From contig OZ024718.1 of NCBI GenBank assembly GCA_964016875.1, forward strand, positions 40,116,406-40,180,405: 64,000 nucleotides of DNA. Direction: 5' to 3'. The position numbers and the translations under genes are program-made. The DNA comes from Fallopia convolvulus. Its lineage: Eukaryota; Streptophyta; Magnoliopsida; Caryophyllales; Polygonaceae. This document shows positions 1 through 11,579 of the stretch, piece after piece. Below the pieces are notes generated by a model. The model searched no databases. It was given only the letters and a program-made list of their open reading frames with translations, and was not told where the DNA came from. Positions within the stretch are counted from its first letter, which is position 1; the number at the start of each line of letters is the position of its first letter.

Positions 1-774
1 ACCAACAAGTCGTAGAAAGAAAAAACCTCTACCCCTGAGACTCCTTCTCAGAGGATTTTCAATAGAATACTTTTATTAAGTTTCAACGGTTACAAGGCAA
101 GTCAAGTTCCCTGGTAACTACGACAACAACCAAAGTTCAACCAACTAGACTTCTACAACCCTAAACGTAAACCTAAATGGAAGTAAACTACTGACCTGAG
201 TACTCACTTACTCGTGGATTCTTCACCAGAAAAAGCCACACACTCGTACACTTGAAAAGCTCTCTCTCCAAGTTCACCGAAAACAACCACACTTCAACCC
301 TAGCTATAATCTAGCTATTTATAAGAAATGTCAAGTTTGATCTCATACGTAACGCAAATTTTCCACTTAACAAATCCAACACTAATAGGAGAAAGTATTG
401 TTTGTGATTTGGATCCTCAACCAAGTCGATTCCTTCCAAAACCGAATGATCACGGATTTCCTAGATAAGATCGTGTGAGCTTTGATCTTATCCTCCCTTT
501 GATCTTCTCACGCAACCGTCTACAGCTGTTGAATCTTCGCAGAAGATCGCTCGTAGAAGATCTGGTAACTTGGCATTAATAGAAAGTCGCGTTCCTTTCG
601 AGACGCGCTTCCTAAATCTGTCACTTGTTCCCTCCATCGTTCCTCACAATGTTCCGTCACTCGTGACTATGTACCTATTTTCCTGAAACACTTACATGCA
701 GAAGCAAGTTATACCAACTAAGTTTGTTATCATCAAAACTAAGAGAAACCATGGAACAACGATTTTTTCCAACA
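1..774 (-). repeat. 3' LTR of element A (partial)
   Basis: This copy aligns with 7828-8584. It begins with the CAAGTCGTAGAAAG segment and ends ...TTCCAACA next to the polypurine tract. A TATA-box-like TATAAATAG lies on the minus strand at 315-323. About 110 bases of the LTR lie left of position 1. Short substitutions against the right copy are frequent, so the element is not recent. Confidence 0.8.
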
Positions 775-789
775 ATTTCCCCCTTTTTG
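775..789 (-). other. Polypurine tract of element A
   Basis: Read on the minus strand this is AAAAAGGGGGAAAT, directly against the inner edge of the 3' LTR. That is the expected position for the plus-strand DNA primer of an LTR retrotransposon. The same tract occurs beside the 3' LTRs of elements B (11580) and C (21888). Confidence 0.75.
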
Positions 790-1179
790 ATGATGACAAA
801 CCTATACAAAAATGCACATCTAGAAACTAGTAAAAATATAGATTTGAAAATAATATTCATGTGGTTCCCCCTTAACAGATGCACAGTTGTTCCTACTCAT
901 CAGAGGTAACAACAAATTCCCCCTTAGCCAAAGTTCCCTCTGTATTTCCTGGATAGAACGCATCTCTGCATTTTTCCTAACTTCCCCCTTTTGACATCAT
1001 CAAAAGGCTAACAATCATCAACCAAAACGTAGAGCAAATGAACAAATTTAATTGAAACTCAAACCATTCATAAGCAACAGATAGTTGATTCATAGATAAT
1101 TGTCACGGAAATCACAACCAGAGAAAACAAAAAACATAAAAGTTTTAACATCCAAGAGAAAAAAACTTAAAATTTTAAA
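790..1179. other. Element A 3' untranslated spacer
   Basis: AT-rich non-coding sequence with several repeated polypyrimidine blocks (CCCCCTT, TTCCCCCTTTTGACATCATC). The same arrangement is present in element C at 21890-22330, so this is a conserved part of the family's 3' untranslated region. No gene is visible. Confidence 0.6.
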
Positions 1180-2608
1180 GTGGGGATAGATAGGTTAGGG
1201 AACAATAAAGGGTCCACATCATGGGTTGGAGGAGGTGGAATCAGCAGCATCAGTGTCTCTCTTAGCCAAGTAACCAATCAAGGTACTCAGCTGAGAGGAA
1301 ATCTTTTGAAGCTCGATCAACATCTTGGCAGTAACACTTCCACTCAGCAAAGAACTCCCAACATCCATCTGGGCAGTCTTCTTTGCAGCTGTTCCCTTTG
1401 AGTCACCCTAGTAATTCATCCTCGAGATATTGCGCATATCAAGTGGTAATCCAAAAGACTCCTCACGTGAAGGAACATACACCTTCTTCTCCTTCGGAAT
1501 TCCCTTCACAAACTTAGGGTAAGGCAAACCATGATTCTTCCCTGCGCTCTTGGCCATGTGTCGCATCATGATCTCAGGAAGATTGATCTTTTCCCTTTCG
1601 AAGAAACTTCTCCAACAGAATCATGTCGTTGATGGTGAGATTGTTCGTCTTCTCCAGCCTGGGAACCACAACCTTGATCAAAAACTGATGTGCAATATGT
1701 GTAGTGTAACCAAGATTGCCAGTGGAGTAGGGACCGAAACCAGACGCCTTCCCATAATGCGCTTAATGAGTTGATTCTTGTTCTTTGGCTAGTTGCTCGA
1801 AGTATGCAACTCCCCATACCCTTCACTAGATACCTTCAGAACCTTTGCGACAGAACCCAGAGAGAAAGAGATTTCAGACTTCCCAATAGTTGAGAAACCC
1901 ATGGGACCAGTAACGAGATCAGCTAGTTGATAGTTTGAAAAGAAATCAGCAAGGACATACTCCATCTTTGTCATCTTCATCTTCGTCCTCACCACCAGAC
2001 TCCATCTTTTCCTCAGACTCCACCTCCTCAGATTCAGAGTCAACCTCCTCTTCTGCTTCCTCGGGATCTTCTTCCTCAGCAGACTCCTCGACCATGGTTT
2101 TCTTTGAAGTTGTGGCGGTGGATCGAAGGCTGTACATCTTACTAGTCGGAGCATTCTTGGCCTTCTCAGCAACAGGGGAAGGAGTTCGTTCCGACTCAGA
2201 AATATGAAGAATTTGGGACAGAGAGGGGGGAACTCGCTTCCTGGCCTAGGTCTTGCCTCGGCTGGTTGGTTTTACCCATCCAAGACGCAAGTGCACCGGT
2301 AAATCTTCCAACTTTCCTGGTTCCGTGGTGGCTTCCTTAGGAGGCGAGTTCACTTCTTCTTTTTCTGTCTCCCCAAGACCTTCTTTTACTTCCCTTGTTA
2401 AAGCCGGTTTTTTGGAAGGGGTTTCTGAAGGATCTTTTTCTGACTCCTCAGGCAGAGCCGCTTTCTCACTTGGAGCTTCTTCGACAGACTTGGCTCCAAT
2501 GTCGGCGACAACATCAAACTGGGTTCGGAGCTTTGAAATAGGAGAGGGCGAGGAGAGCTTGGCCTTTTTGAGGGATTCGAGTCGAGCTTTGTTGGAGGAA
2601 GACGCCAT
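1180..2608 (-). pseudogene. Element A extra ORF in env position, broken
   Basis: The minus strand starts at 2608 with MASSSNKARLESLKK and runs about 120 codons (S/P/E/K-rich) to a stop at 2246. Matching pieces continue in shifted frames: a very acidic D/E segment (about 1946-2137), then ADFFSNYQLADLVTGPMGF (about 1870-1970), then a tail ending QLSTLIGYLAKRDTDAADST near 1200. The second half resembles the 'putative plant transposon protein' domain found in extra ORFs of SIRE-type copia elements (my recognition, not searched). I see no signal peptide or transmembrane segment, so 'env' describes position only. At least three frame breaks make it non-functional. Confidence 0.55.
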
Positions 2609-3012
2609 TGATGCAAGAGAGAAAGAAATATTGAAGCTTTGAATAAGATTAAGGTTTCGAAGGTAAAATAGAGGTGCGGTGAAAAATAATGACCGAGAGA
2701 GAAAGGATTATAAAGAACACCTCTTTCCTTGTAGATTAAGATTGCAATCTTCTCAAAATCTTCTATCCATATCTTAACGGCTAAAACTTCCCATAATTAT
2801 GATTTTTACACCGCCATTAAGATGAGACTGCAAAAACGTCTTATCGTTCCCTGCAAAAGCACTGTGTAACGGCTGGATTTTTCAAACTTGCAGTCACAAT
2901 GGCTATCACACTATGTCTTCGATACCATAGACACAACCCATCATTCGCTTTCAAGTAGCATAGAATTCTCTTCACTTCTTTCAGATGTGTTTCTTTAAGA
3001 TTAGCCTAGAAT
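2609..3012 (-). other. Element A spacer between pol and extra ORF; RNase H lost
   Basis: At about 2900-3010 the RT tail (LKETHLKEVKRILCYLK in pieces) is recognisable. Near 2900 it passes abruptly into AT-rich spacer leading to the extra ORF. The RNase H region that element C keeps (23180-23611) is absent here. No gene is visible between 2609 and 2890. Confidence 0.6.
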
Positions 3013-5610
3013 CTAGCACAAACACACACTAAACATAATATCTGGCCGACTTGCCGTTAGGTACAATAGGGAACCAATCATGCATCGGTACATCGTTTGA
3101 TCACCATCAACACCATTAAGATCACCATCAAGACGAGTATTAGGAGAAATAGGAGTATCAAAATGTTTTGTAGAATCCATACCATACTTCTTCAATAGCT
3201 CCTTGATGTACTTTTGTTGATGTACCTTTGTTCCCTCATCACTTTGTACCACTTGTAGACCAAGAAAGAAAGTGAGTTAACCGATCATGCTCATCAGATT
3301 CTTGAAGCTTTCTACAAGTTTAGGGTTAGTAGAACCAAATATAATATCATCAACATATACTTGAACTACTAAAACCTCACCGTCTTGCTCCCTTAGGAAC
3401 AGCGTTTTGTCAATCACACCACGTCTGTACCCATTTGATAATAGAAACTGGGCGAATCTATCATACCAAGCACGAGGCGCCTGTTTAAGGCCATAGAGAG
3501 CCTTATCCAGCACATAGACATGGTCAGGGTGATCACCATCTTCAAACCCTGGAGGCTGCAACACATAAACCTTCTCTTGTAGGTACCCATTTAGGAATGA
3601 TGTCTTCACATCCATTTGATAGAGTTTGAATCTTTTGTGAGCAGCATAGGCGACTAGAAGACGGATGGCTTATATTCTTGCAACAGGAGCATACGTTTCA
3701 TCGTAGTCGATCCCTTCTTGTTGATTCTACCCTTTTGCAACAAGCCTCGCCTTGTTCCTTGTGAGAACGCTGGTGTCATCAAGTTTGTTCATGAATACCC
3801 ACTTTGTTCCTATATTCATCTTGTGCTCTGGCTTGGGAACTAATCTCCATACTTTGTTTCTCTCGAACTGGTGTAGTTCCTCTTGCATAGCAACTCTCCA
3901 GTCAGAATCTTTTAATGCTTCCTTCACATTCTTCGGCTCTGCAAGAGAGATAAACGCATTGAAAGCACAAAAATTCTTAAGAAAGGAACGAGTAAGCACA
4001 CCTTTATCGTATGGAGTAATGATGTTGTCAACAGGATGATCCCTCCTTTGATGATAATTTCTGAGTTCGATTTGAGTGGGATCTATACTTGACTCCTGTT
4101 GTTCCTGTTGAGCAGTTGTTCAAGGAGATGTTTCTTCCGCTTGATCTTCATTTTGTGGAATATCATCTTCACGATTCGATATAACTCCTGTGTCATCTCC
4201 ATCCACGTCTGGACTGGGAGGAGTGACTTCATCATTTGGAGCTTGTGTACTTGAATCTGGATCGACTTCATCATCCGAATATGAGTTTAGAACCTTCAGT
4301 AGTTCCTCGTTCCCTAACATGTTCCCTCCATTTTTGGACTCGCCAAAGACAACATGAATGCTTTCTTCAAACTCGTTTGTCCTTTTATTGAACACCTTGT
4401 AAGCCTTGTTGTTGGATGCGTAGCCTAGAAAGATGCCTTCGTCACTCCTTGGATCAAACTTGCCTAGCTCGTCTTTTTCGTTGGTTTGAACAAAGCACCT
4501 ACATCCAAAGACTTTCAAGTGGGAAATATTTGGCTTTCTTCCCCTGATTAGTTCATATGGAGTGTTAGAAAAATTGGAACATATGGTAGCTCGATTAATG
4601 ATGTAGCAAGCGGTATTGACTGCCTCAATCCAAAAGGACCGAGGCAAGTTACTTGCCAACATCATAGTACGAGCCATGTTTTGCAGCGTTCCATTCTTTC
4701 TTTCTGCTACGCCGTTTTATTGAGGACTCCTCGGCACAGAGAAGTTCTGAGACACTCCATGTTCATCACAGAAGCTATGAAACATGGAATTCTTGAACTC
4801 TGTTCCGTTATCCGATCTGATAGCTTTCAGTTTCTGTCCTGTTGATGTTTCTACCTTCTTGATCCAGCTTTTGAATTCCATGAACGTCTCATCTTTGGAA
4901 CCTAGAAAGAGAGTCCATGTATATCTAGTAAAATCATCAACAATAACAAAAATATACTTGCTACCTCCATGACTTTTCACCCACATGGGACCACACAAAT
5001 CCATGTGAACCATTTCAAGACGATGAGAAGTGCCGATCGACAACTTTGGCTGAAAAGATGATTTGCTTTGTTTCCTTCTCACGCATTCTTCACATAAGCT
5101 TTCTTTTTCTGCAAGAACTTTGGGAAGTCCTATCACCAGGTTTTGGGAGTAGAGTTTGTGAATTCCACGATGATTTACGTGACCAAACCTCCTATGCCAG
5201 AGATAGGTCTCATCAACAACCGTAACAAAGCATAACTCTTCTTGTGGTTGGAAACTTGAGTCGACAAAATATACAATGTTGCGCCTCTTTCCCTTCAGGA
5301 CCACAAGACTTGAATTATTGTTCTTGATCGTACATCCATCTGAGGTAAATGATACCTCGTTGTTCCCTTGGTCACAAAGTTGAGCAATACTCAACAGATT
5401 GTAACCAAGACCCTTCACCAAGCTCACGTCTTTAACGCTAGTCTTTTCATTTAGCTTGACTTCATCTGTTCCCATGATTTCTCCTTGATTGTTGTTGCCA
5501 AAGGAATTGTTTCCTCCAGCATTGATCTGAAGTGAGGACAACATATTCTCATTTCCTGTCATGTGACATGAACACCCACTGTCAAGGATGCATCGGATGC
5601 TCCCCCTCAC
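3013..5610 (-). pseudogene. pol: Element A pol: protease, integrase, reverse transcriptase
   Basis: Translated from 5610 down. Aspartic protease (CILDSGCSCHMTG) comes first, then the GAG-pre-integrase zinc motif (LWHRRFGHV ... CEECV), then the integrase core (HMDLCGPMW, VDDFTRYTW, RSDNGTEFKN). RT follows, with RLVAKG, MDVKTSFLNGYL, ALYGLKQAPRAWYDRF and the catalytic VYVDDIIFGS near 3345. All pieces lie in one frame but stops occur at 4717, 4120, 3727, about 3670 and 3277, and the entry from gag is out of frame. RNase H is missing. In an active copia element these domains would be cut from one polyprotein inside virus-like particles. This copy cannot make them. Confidence 0.85.
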
Positions 5611-5630
5611 TTAGACCTGCAAGAAAGAAA

Positions 5631-7664
5631 TCACGTTTTACCGACCAAGGCTTGCTTAGCCTTCCCGGGTCGGTTAGTAGAGCTCACAGAACGATAAATT
5701 TGAGATTGAACTAAAGTAGCTTTCTGTGGACTCTTGGAACTAGAAACAATATTTGAGGGATCAACATGGTTTTTCCCTTTGTCAGTTTTAGAATCTTGCT
5801 TCTTTTGTGGTTGGTGAGCAGATTTCTTCTTGTTCTGATGAAATTTGTCATACCCTTGATTTTTCTTACCAGACCATTGTTTCTTGTTGTTCCCTGTCTT
5901 CTGATTTTGAACCCTTTCGTTAGACACTTCTAATCCAACCTTACAGTCCTTTTGGACATGACCTCCCTTACCACAGTGATAGCACACCTTATAATATTCG
6001 CCAAGATAGCACTTAGGATGTGGTTTCTGGAGGGTTCGTTCCTTCGAACGTTCCTTGGAAGGAACTCTGTGCTGGTTCGCTTGAGATTGTTTCAGATATA
6101 CCTTATGAGCCGTTTTACCAGAATACCACTCTGAGTTTTCATTTAATCCACTCTCAAGAATCTTAACCCTACCCTCTAGATAAGTGACTTTATCTCTAGC
6201 AGATTGAAGTTCCCTAGCTTTCGTTTCCATCTTTTCTTCAAAGCTAAGGTCATCTGGAGGATATTCAGATTTATCTTTACCATAACCAATACCAAACTTA
6301 GCTGGATTAAACACAACACGAGTTCTTTTGTCTTGTTCATTTTCCAATTCTTCCTTTTTGAGTTTAAAAACAAGCAAATCGGTTCTAAGTTCATTATTGG
6401 TTTCCATGAGAGTCTTAACATCTTCTTTCAACTCTTTACACTCAGAACAAGGAACAACATTAGTTACAGTTGACTCTGATAATTTTTCTTCAAGATCAAG
6501 ACATTTCTCATCAGCCGATTCTATTTCATCTTGCATTTTTAAGTTATCTTCAAAAAGCTTTTTAACAAGAATGACAAGATCAGATTGTTTAGCATTTCCT
6601 AAACCAACAAGGAATTGTTCAGGAGTTACCTCTTGGTCGACATCTTCAGTCTTCAGAGTCATGGCACAGATTTTTCATTCATATTCATCATCTGAGTCAA
6701 AATCCCATGCAGCGATGTAGGCCTTTTTCTTCTCGTTCCCAGCCTCGTTACCTTTGGGACAACTTTTAGCATAATGACCCTTTTCTTGACAGTTGAAACA
6801 GGTAACATCCATGATCTCCTTCTTCTGGGAGTTGACCTTTTCTTTTTGCTTCAAGGCCCCTTGCTTCTTGCCTCTCTTGTAGAATGCCCTCATTGTCTTG
6901 GTTATGAGAGCAACATCAGAGTCCTCCTCTAACGAATAAACTCCCCTTCTAGCAGTGATGTTTTCAATAGCCTTCTCCACCTTGATAGAAATACCCTTGT
7001 TAGAGCTTGAGGTATCACTCTTGTTGTTCTCGTAGCGCTCGTAGTATGTCAGCTTTCCAAAAATCTCATGAAGTTTGCAAGTCTTTGTGATCGGATTTTC
7101 TCTGAGCAAACCTCTGGTAACAACATACTTGGGATCAAGACCATCAACGATCGTAGAGACTTTCTCCGCATGAGTGATGTCCTTTTCTATACCAAGATGA
7201 TTGATGTGATTCACCAAAGCCTCAAACCGAGATTGGTAAGTGGCAATGGTTTCACCATCTTTCATCTTAAATTTATAGAATTCCTTCTTGGCCTCCTTTT
7301 GGTGGATTTCCTTTAGATCTGTACTACCAATATGCATTTGTTCAATTGCTTCCCATGCATCCTTGGCAGTTTTACAATTCACCACCCTCAGTAGATCTTC
7401 AGCACCCAAGGCATTGTTTAGCAACATCTATGCCTTGTAGTTCTTCTCCATTTCTGTCCATTCAGTTGGACCCCACTCAGACTCTTTGTTCTTTTTTTCC
7501 GCGGGAATGACATAGTCTCCATCCTCAATGACTGACCAAGCTTGGTAGTCATTGCTCTTGAGCCAAGTAGCGCTGAGGATCTTCTAGTGGTCATACTCTC
7601 CAACAACAAGTAGTGGAGGCTTATTGTTTCCAATCCCGACGTTGTGAGTGTTGTTGGTACTCAT
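5631..7664 (-). pseudogene. gag: Element A gag with two zinc knuckles, broken
   Basis: The likely start is ATG at 7664 (MSTNNTHNVGI). The capsid part has AWEAIEQMHIGSTDLKE and FEALVNHINHLG, typical of copia gag. A first CCHC knuckle is CFNCQEKGHYAKSC (about 6753-6794) and a second is CYHCGKGGHVQKDC (about 5943-5987), separated by a coiled-coil-like K/E-rich stretch. In-frame stops lie near 7581, at 7428 and at 6675, and the frame ends at 5631 before pol. The capsid would package element RNA. This copy is defective. Confidence 0.8.
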
Positions 7665-7703
7665 TCTGTATTCCTGCACTAACACACAGTCTAGAGAAAA
7701 CCT

Positions 7704-7715
7704 ACTCTGATACCA
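7704..7715 (-). other. Primer-binding site of element A
   Basis: Read on the minus strand the sequence is TGGTATCAGAGT, one mismatch from the usual TGGTATCAGAGC complementary to the 3' end of plant initiator-Met tRNA. It lies two bases inside the 5' LTR, as expected. Confidence 0.85.
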
Positions 7716-7717
7716 AT

Positions 7718-8584
7718 TCTTGGATCGTGAAGCGTTAGTAACAAGTCAAGGCACTAGCAATGTTTCCTGGGCAGCATAAATAAATAATAAGAACACAGAA
7801 TTTATAGAGGAAAACTTTCTTTTCGACTAACAAGTCGTAGAAAGAAAAAACCTCTACTCCTGAGACTCCTTCTCAGAGAATTTTCAATAGAATACTTTTA
7901 TTAAGTTTCAACGGTTACAAGGCAAGTCAAGTTCCTTGGTAACTAAGGCACCAACCAAAGTTTAACAAACTATACTTCTACAACCCTAAACGTAAATCTA
8001 AATGGAAGTAAACTACTGACCTGAGTACTCACTTACTCGTGGATTCTTCACCAGAAAAAGCCACATAATCATACACTTGAAAAGCTCTCTCTCCAAGTTC
8101 ACCGTAAACAACCACACTTCAACCTTAGCTATAATCTAGCTATTTATAAGAAATGTCAAGTTTGATCTCATACGTAACACAAATTTTCCACTTAACAAAT
8201 CCAACACTAATAGGAGAAAGTATTGTTTGTGATTTGGATCCTGAACCATGTCGATTCTTTCCAAAACCGAATGATCTCAGATTTCCTAGATAAGATCGTG
8301 TGAGCTTTGATCTTATACTCCCTTTGATCTTCTCAATCAACCTCCTACAATTGTCGTATCTTCGCAGAAGATCTGGTAACTTGCCATTAATAGAAAGTCG
8401 CGTTCCTTTCGAGACGCGCTTCCTAAATTTGTCACTCGTTCCCTCCAATGTTCCTCACAATGTTCCGTCACTCGTGACTATGTACCTGTTTTTCTGAAAC
8501 ACTTACAAGAAGAAGCAAGTTATACCAACTAAGTTTGTTATCATAAAAACTAAGAGAAACCAGGGAACAACGATTGTTCCGACA
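7718..8584 (-). repeat. 5' LTR of element A
   Basis: 867 bases, running from TCTTGGATCGTG (a degenerate TGTTGG terminus) to TTCCGACA. It matches 1-774. The minus-strand TATAAATAG at 8140-8148 is the likely core promoter for the element transcript. Confidence 0.8.
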
Positions 8585-9464
8585 CTACCTTTTATTTATT
8601 GCTTAGTTCCCTTCAGGTTACAAGGCAGAGTACAAAATTCTCTGTTCCTACTAGGACTCTCTCGCTAGGAAACCTTAATGCACTTTCTCGACCCTAACCC
8701 GGTGAACACTCACAATCAAAGACAAAGCTAAACTCAAACCTCTCTCTCTTCTTCTGTCTCTTCTCCTGAGTTCCCCTAGACCTAGGAACTCGCTCTTTCT
8801 CCTACACCGTTGTCGAGATTAGCTCGTCGTCGGGGACTTTTCACCAGCTTGATGACTCTTACTCAAGCAGCTCTTTGGCTCTTCTTTCTCCGAGTTTGGA
8901 GTTTATGATTTGGGAAAAGTGAGCAGCAAGGTGATTGTTGAAGGGTTTAAATCGGCGTGATGAGGAACCCTTATCCACTTGAGGTATTTATCCTAAATAC
9001 CCTTTTTGCCTTGCTCTCCAAGTATGATTCCTTAAGGTTGACATGTGACTTTGATTTGAATTTGAATTATCTACTCTTGAATCAATCCGGACCGTTGGAT
9101 GGTCGTCGTCTCTATGCTGAGGCTTTGATGGTCTGAGATGTCTCTATGTCCGAAACAAACAAAATCCCTGAAAATGCGCTGAGATGTCGCTTTCTCGCAT
9201 GCGCCAATTTCCATCCAAATGGAACTTTCGTCTTCTCGGTTCCCTTCTCATGGGAACTCTTCTTGACTTCTGTGGGATTCTTGTTCCTCATGTTCAGTTC
9301 CCATCGTATGGGAACTCTATTCCCTTCTAAGGTTGGTCGCTTTCTTTTTCGTCGTTGCATTAGTTCCCATGGTGCGGGAACTTGTTACTCTATGCTTAAA
9401 TTTGTGACATGCAACCTGTTAAGCTGGAATACTTGGCAATTGGCGTTAGTTGCCATGGTGTTTG

Positions 9465-9625
9465 TGATGACCGGGATCGTTGAAGATGATGATGGTGCAA
9501 AGAGATCGCCAAGAGAACTCGAAAACTCTTCACTTTGGAACGTGGATCTATGGAAGGAGATGATCGATATGGATGCTCAAATCTTGGATATGACTTACCA
9601 AGAGACGAGCAAACTAGATTGCAAG
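9465..9625 (-). repeat. Remnant of 3' LTR of element D
   Basis: These 161 bases match the first 161 bases of 10588-11508 closely (GATCGTTGAAGATGATGATG and onward). The LTR stops at TTGCAAG (9619-9625) and continues as gag sequence. The same heptamer occurs in the intact LTR and in F's gag, so the junction looks like a microhomology deletion. Confidence 0.8.
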
Positions 9626-9717
9626 GATTGTTGCATAGAGAGCAACATGGCTTCCACCGAGTTAGCGGACGTCTCTTCAACCTGTTGCTTGTCCTTTTCG
9701 TCACCAACACTTGTCAT
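9622..9717 (-). pseudogene. gag: Element D gag N-terminal fragment
   Basis: From ATG at 9717 the minus strand reads MTSVGDEKDKQQVEETS and continues about 16 more codons before running into LTR sequence. It aligns with the gag start of element F (MTSVGDDKNKEQVEETS at 61731). The rest of gag and all of pol are deleted. Confidence 0.75.
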
Positions 9718-10570
9718 CTTAACAACCACGTGAAATCAAAGGTATAGAGTGCACTTGAAATAACCACCAAGACTTGCCCGAGATGAGAATCCGACAAGTT
9801 GCAAGTATGAAAGGACAACAAAGGACAAACAAAAGAAAGACTCACCACACACTTGTCTAAGAGAACAATGCTAGGAAGCTACTAAACACCAAGAACAACA
9901 AGCATCAAGTATAGAAAATTGTTTAGGCCTTTGCTAGGATCCACGACTTGACTACTCTTTCCGTGCCCGACCCCTTATTAGCTTTACGCCGCCAGGCAAG
10001 GTTTTTCTAGTCTTGTTTTTCTTTTTCTGTGCTTGGCCCTTATTAGCTTAACGCCGTCGGCAAGGTTTTTCTGATTTCTTTTCTGTTTTTGATTTAGTAA
10101 AAGATTCCAAAGACAACTTAAACCACAACGTAAGATGTTCCGTCTTGGCGTCATTCCCGTATCCTAGCACCGAACCATTCAACAAGCATGCAATGACAAG
10201 AGGATCGGTTTAGGGCTGGTTAAGACACACAAAACCCATGTTTTTTCAGCTCAAAAATCAGTAATGATTCATCCAATTCATGCTCCTTAATGAAGGCATT
10301 AAACAAGAAAGAAAAACAACCCTTCAACTACTAATACCAACGACACCCTTTGGTGTTCTTCCCCTTGATTATTTTCGATCAGAATTCAGCCATGGATTCA
10401 CACAAAGTCAACCTTAGTACATCACAATTCAAGAACAAACAAAACTCACACAACTCAAGGCAACAACAACGAGTCACTTGCACACAAACAAAGAGGAATT
10501 CGGCCATAAGGCTACTTGCAACGAGCGAACTTTCATGGTCGAAACAAGATTTAAATGGCGATACCTTGGT
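9718..10570 (-). other. Element D leader region
   Basis: Non-coding leader between PBS and gag, parallel to 61732-62625 of element F. It contains two imperfect copies of a block with GGCCCTTATTAGCTTAACGCCG and GGCAAGGTTTTTCT (about 9965-10080). No ORF is convincing. Confidence 0.6.
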
Positions 10571-10574
10571 GTGG

Positions 10575-10586
10575 CTCTGATACCAC
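10575..10586 (-). other. Primer-binding site of element D
   Basis: The minus strand reads TGGTATCAGAGC, complementary to the 3' end of initiator-Met tRNA, immediately inside the 5' LTR that begins at 10588. Confidence 0.85.
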
Positions 10587-10587
10587 T

Positions 10588-11508
10588 TGATGACCGGGAT
10601 CGTTGAAGATGATGATGGTGCAAAGAGATCGCCAAGACAACTCGAAAACTCTTCACTTTGGAACATGGATCTATGGAAGGAGACGATGGATATGGATGCT
10701 CAAATCCTGGATATGACTCACCAAGAGACGAGCAAACTAGATTGCAAGAACATCAGATATGACTCACCAACGCTCTAACAAGAGATTGAACGAAAAATTC
10801 AAGCAAAAACTAGATTGAAAACAAGCAAGAAAGCAAACAAGTTTCTGTCGTTCAAGTCTAGCTAGAGGGAGAGCTTTGGCCGGCCATATAACCTAGGAAA
10901 CTCCTCTCACAAAACCAGCCCCCTCACTTAAAGAAAATTACAAAAACAACCCATAAAAGCCGAGAACACACTAATTGTCCTTATCCGTCAAATAGTCACT
11001 TCAAGAACCGTGATATAAAATGAGACTCCACCCTTCTTCCTTATATCCCTTTGGAAAAGTACCATCCATGAGCTCCTCTTGAACTTGACAAAGAATTGCT
11101 TTAGCTCGGGATCGCGTGATACGCCCAAGATAGGGCACAGCTTCTTGACTGGGCTTCCTAGCGCCTCAGACTCTGGCGTTAGTTGCTTGTCCAAATGTAG
11201 ACTTCCCTTGCTCATGCACCACGGGCTTGTCTTTATAGCTATAATCCTCACTTGAGTCATAGGACAAGGCACCATCAAAAGTGCCCGAAGATTTGGCAAC
11301 ATCAAAGTCGGGATCCTGGGTAGCGCAAGGCGCGCCAGCCCCTTGCAAGGGTGCACCTCCAGCCGCATGCAAGGGCGCACCAGCCCCTTGCAAGGACGCG
11401 CCAAGGGCAGGCCGTGGCTTCGGTTGCGCCGCATGCAAAGGCGCGTCCGAGTGTGCCGGTGCGTGCTCGGGCTCGAATGTTGGTTCGGTTGTCGATGAAC
11501 TCACATCA
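10588..11508 (-). repeat. 5' LTR of element D
   Basis: 921 bases, TGATGACC...CACATCA. On the minus strand the first part keeps a coding-like tail in two frames: an A/P/G-rich stretch with repeated LQGAGAPLHAAGGAPLQGAGA (about 11310-11400), then ILGVSRDPELKQFFVKFK (about 11060-11130). The latter aligns with the ITRSRAKAILCQVQEE tail in F's LTR. A conserved CCATATAACCTAG (about 10884-10896) may hold the minus-strand TATA element. Confidence 0.75.
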
Positions 11509-11579
11509 GTTTGTCATTGTCAAAACTAAGGATGTTGTTCCAGTGTTAATGAATTTGAGTTCATAACACCGACTTAACA

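Larger units (their letters stand above)
1..8584 (-). mobile_element. Element A: SIRE-like Ty1/copia retrotransposon, left end cut by window
   Basis: The minus strand reads 5' LTR (7718-8584), PBS, gag, protease, integrase, reverse transcriptase, an extra env-position ORF, PPT and 3' LTR (1-774). The integrase-before-RT order, the tRNA-iMet primer site and a third ORF after pol fit the SIRE/Maximus lineage of copia. The copy is dead: gag and pol carry several in-frame stops and one frame change, and RNase H is missing. Right of the right LTR the sequence continues directly into the LTR of element B, so A probably inserted there (candidate TSD CTACC at 8585-8589). The matching left flank is outside the window. 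Confidence 0.85.
9465..11508 (-). mobile_element. Element D: internally deleted Ty3/gypsy element, TSD GTTTG
   Basis: This 2,044-base insertion starts TGATGACC, ends CACATCA and is flanked by GTTTG at 9460-9464 and 11509-11513. On the minus strand it has a full 5' LTR (10588-11508), a PBS, a leader, the first 33 or so codons of gag, and then a direct jump into a truncated 3' LTR (9465-9625). The leader and gag start resemble those of element F, so D is a deletion derivative of an F-related family. It has no pol and could only move by using proteins from another element. Confidence 0.85.
8585..11579 (-). repeat. 3' LTR of element B, split by element D
   Basis: 8585-9464 and 11509-11579 together match about 18009-18950 of the 5' LTR. 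The inner end is ...CGACTTAACA followed by the PPT. The interruption at GTGTTTG|TCATTG is precise, with GTTTG present on both sides of the inserted element D. Confidence 0.85.

Noticed and set aside
1180..2608. A true retroviral envelope gene in element A
   Set aside because: No signal peptide, hydrophobic transmembrane segment or fusion-like peptide is visible. Only its position matches env.
8140..8448. 102-codon minus-strand ORF in the LTR of element A
   Set aside because: It lies wholly in LTR sequence, overlaps the TATA region and is not conserved in the other LTR copy.
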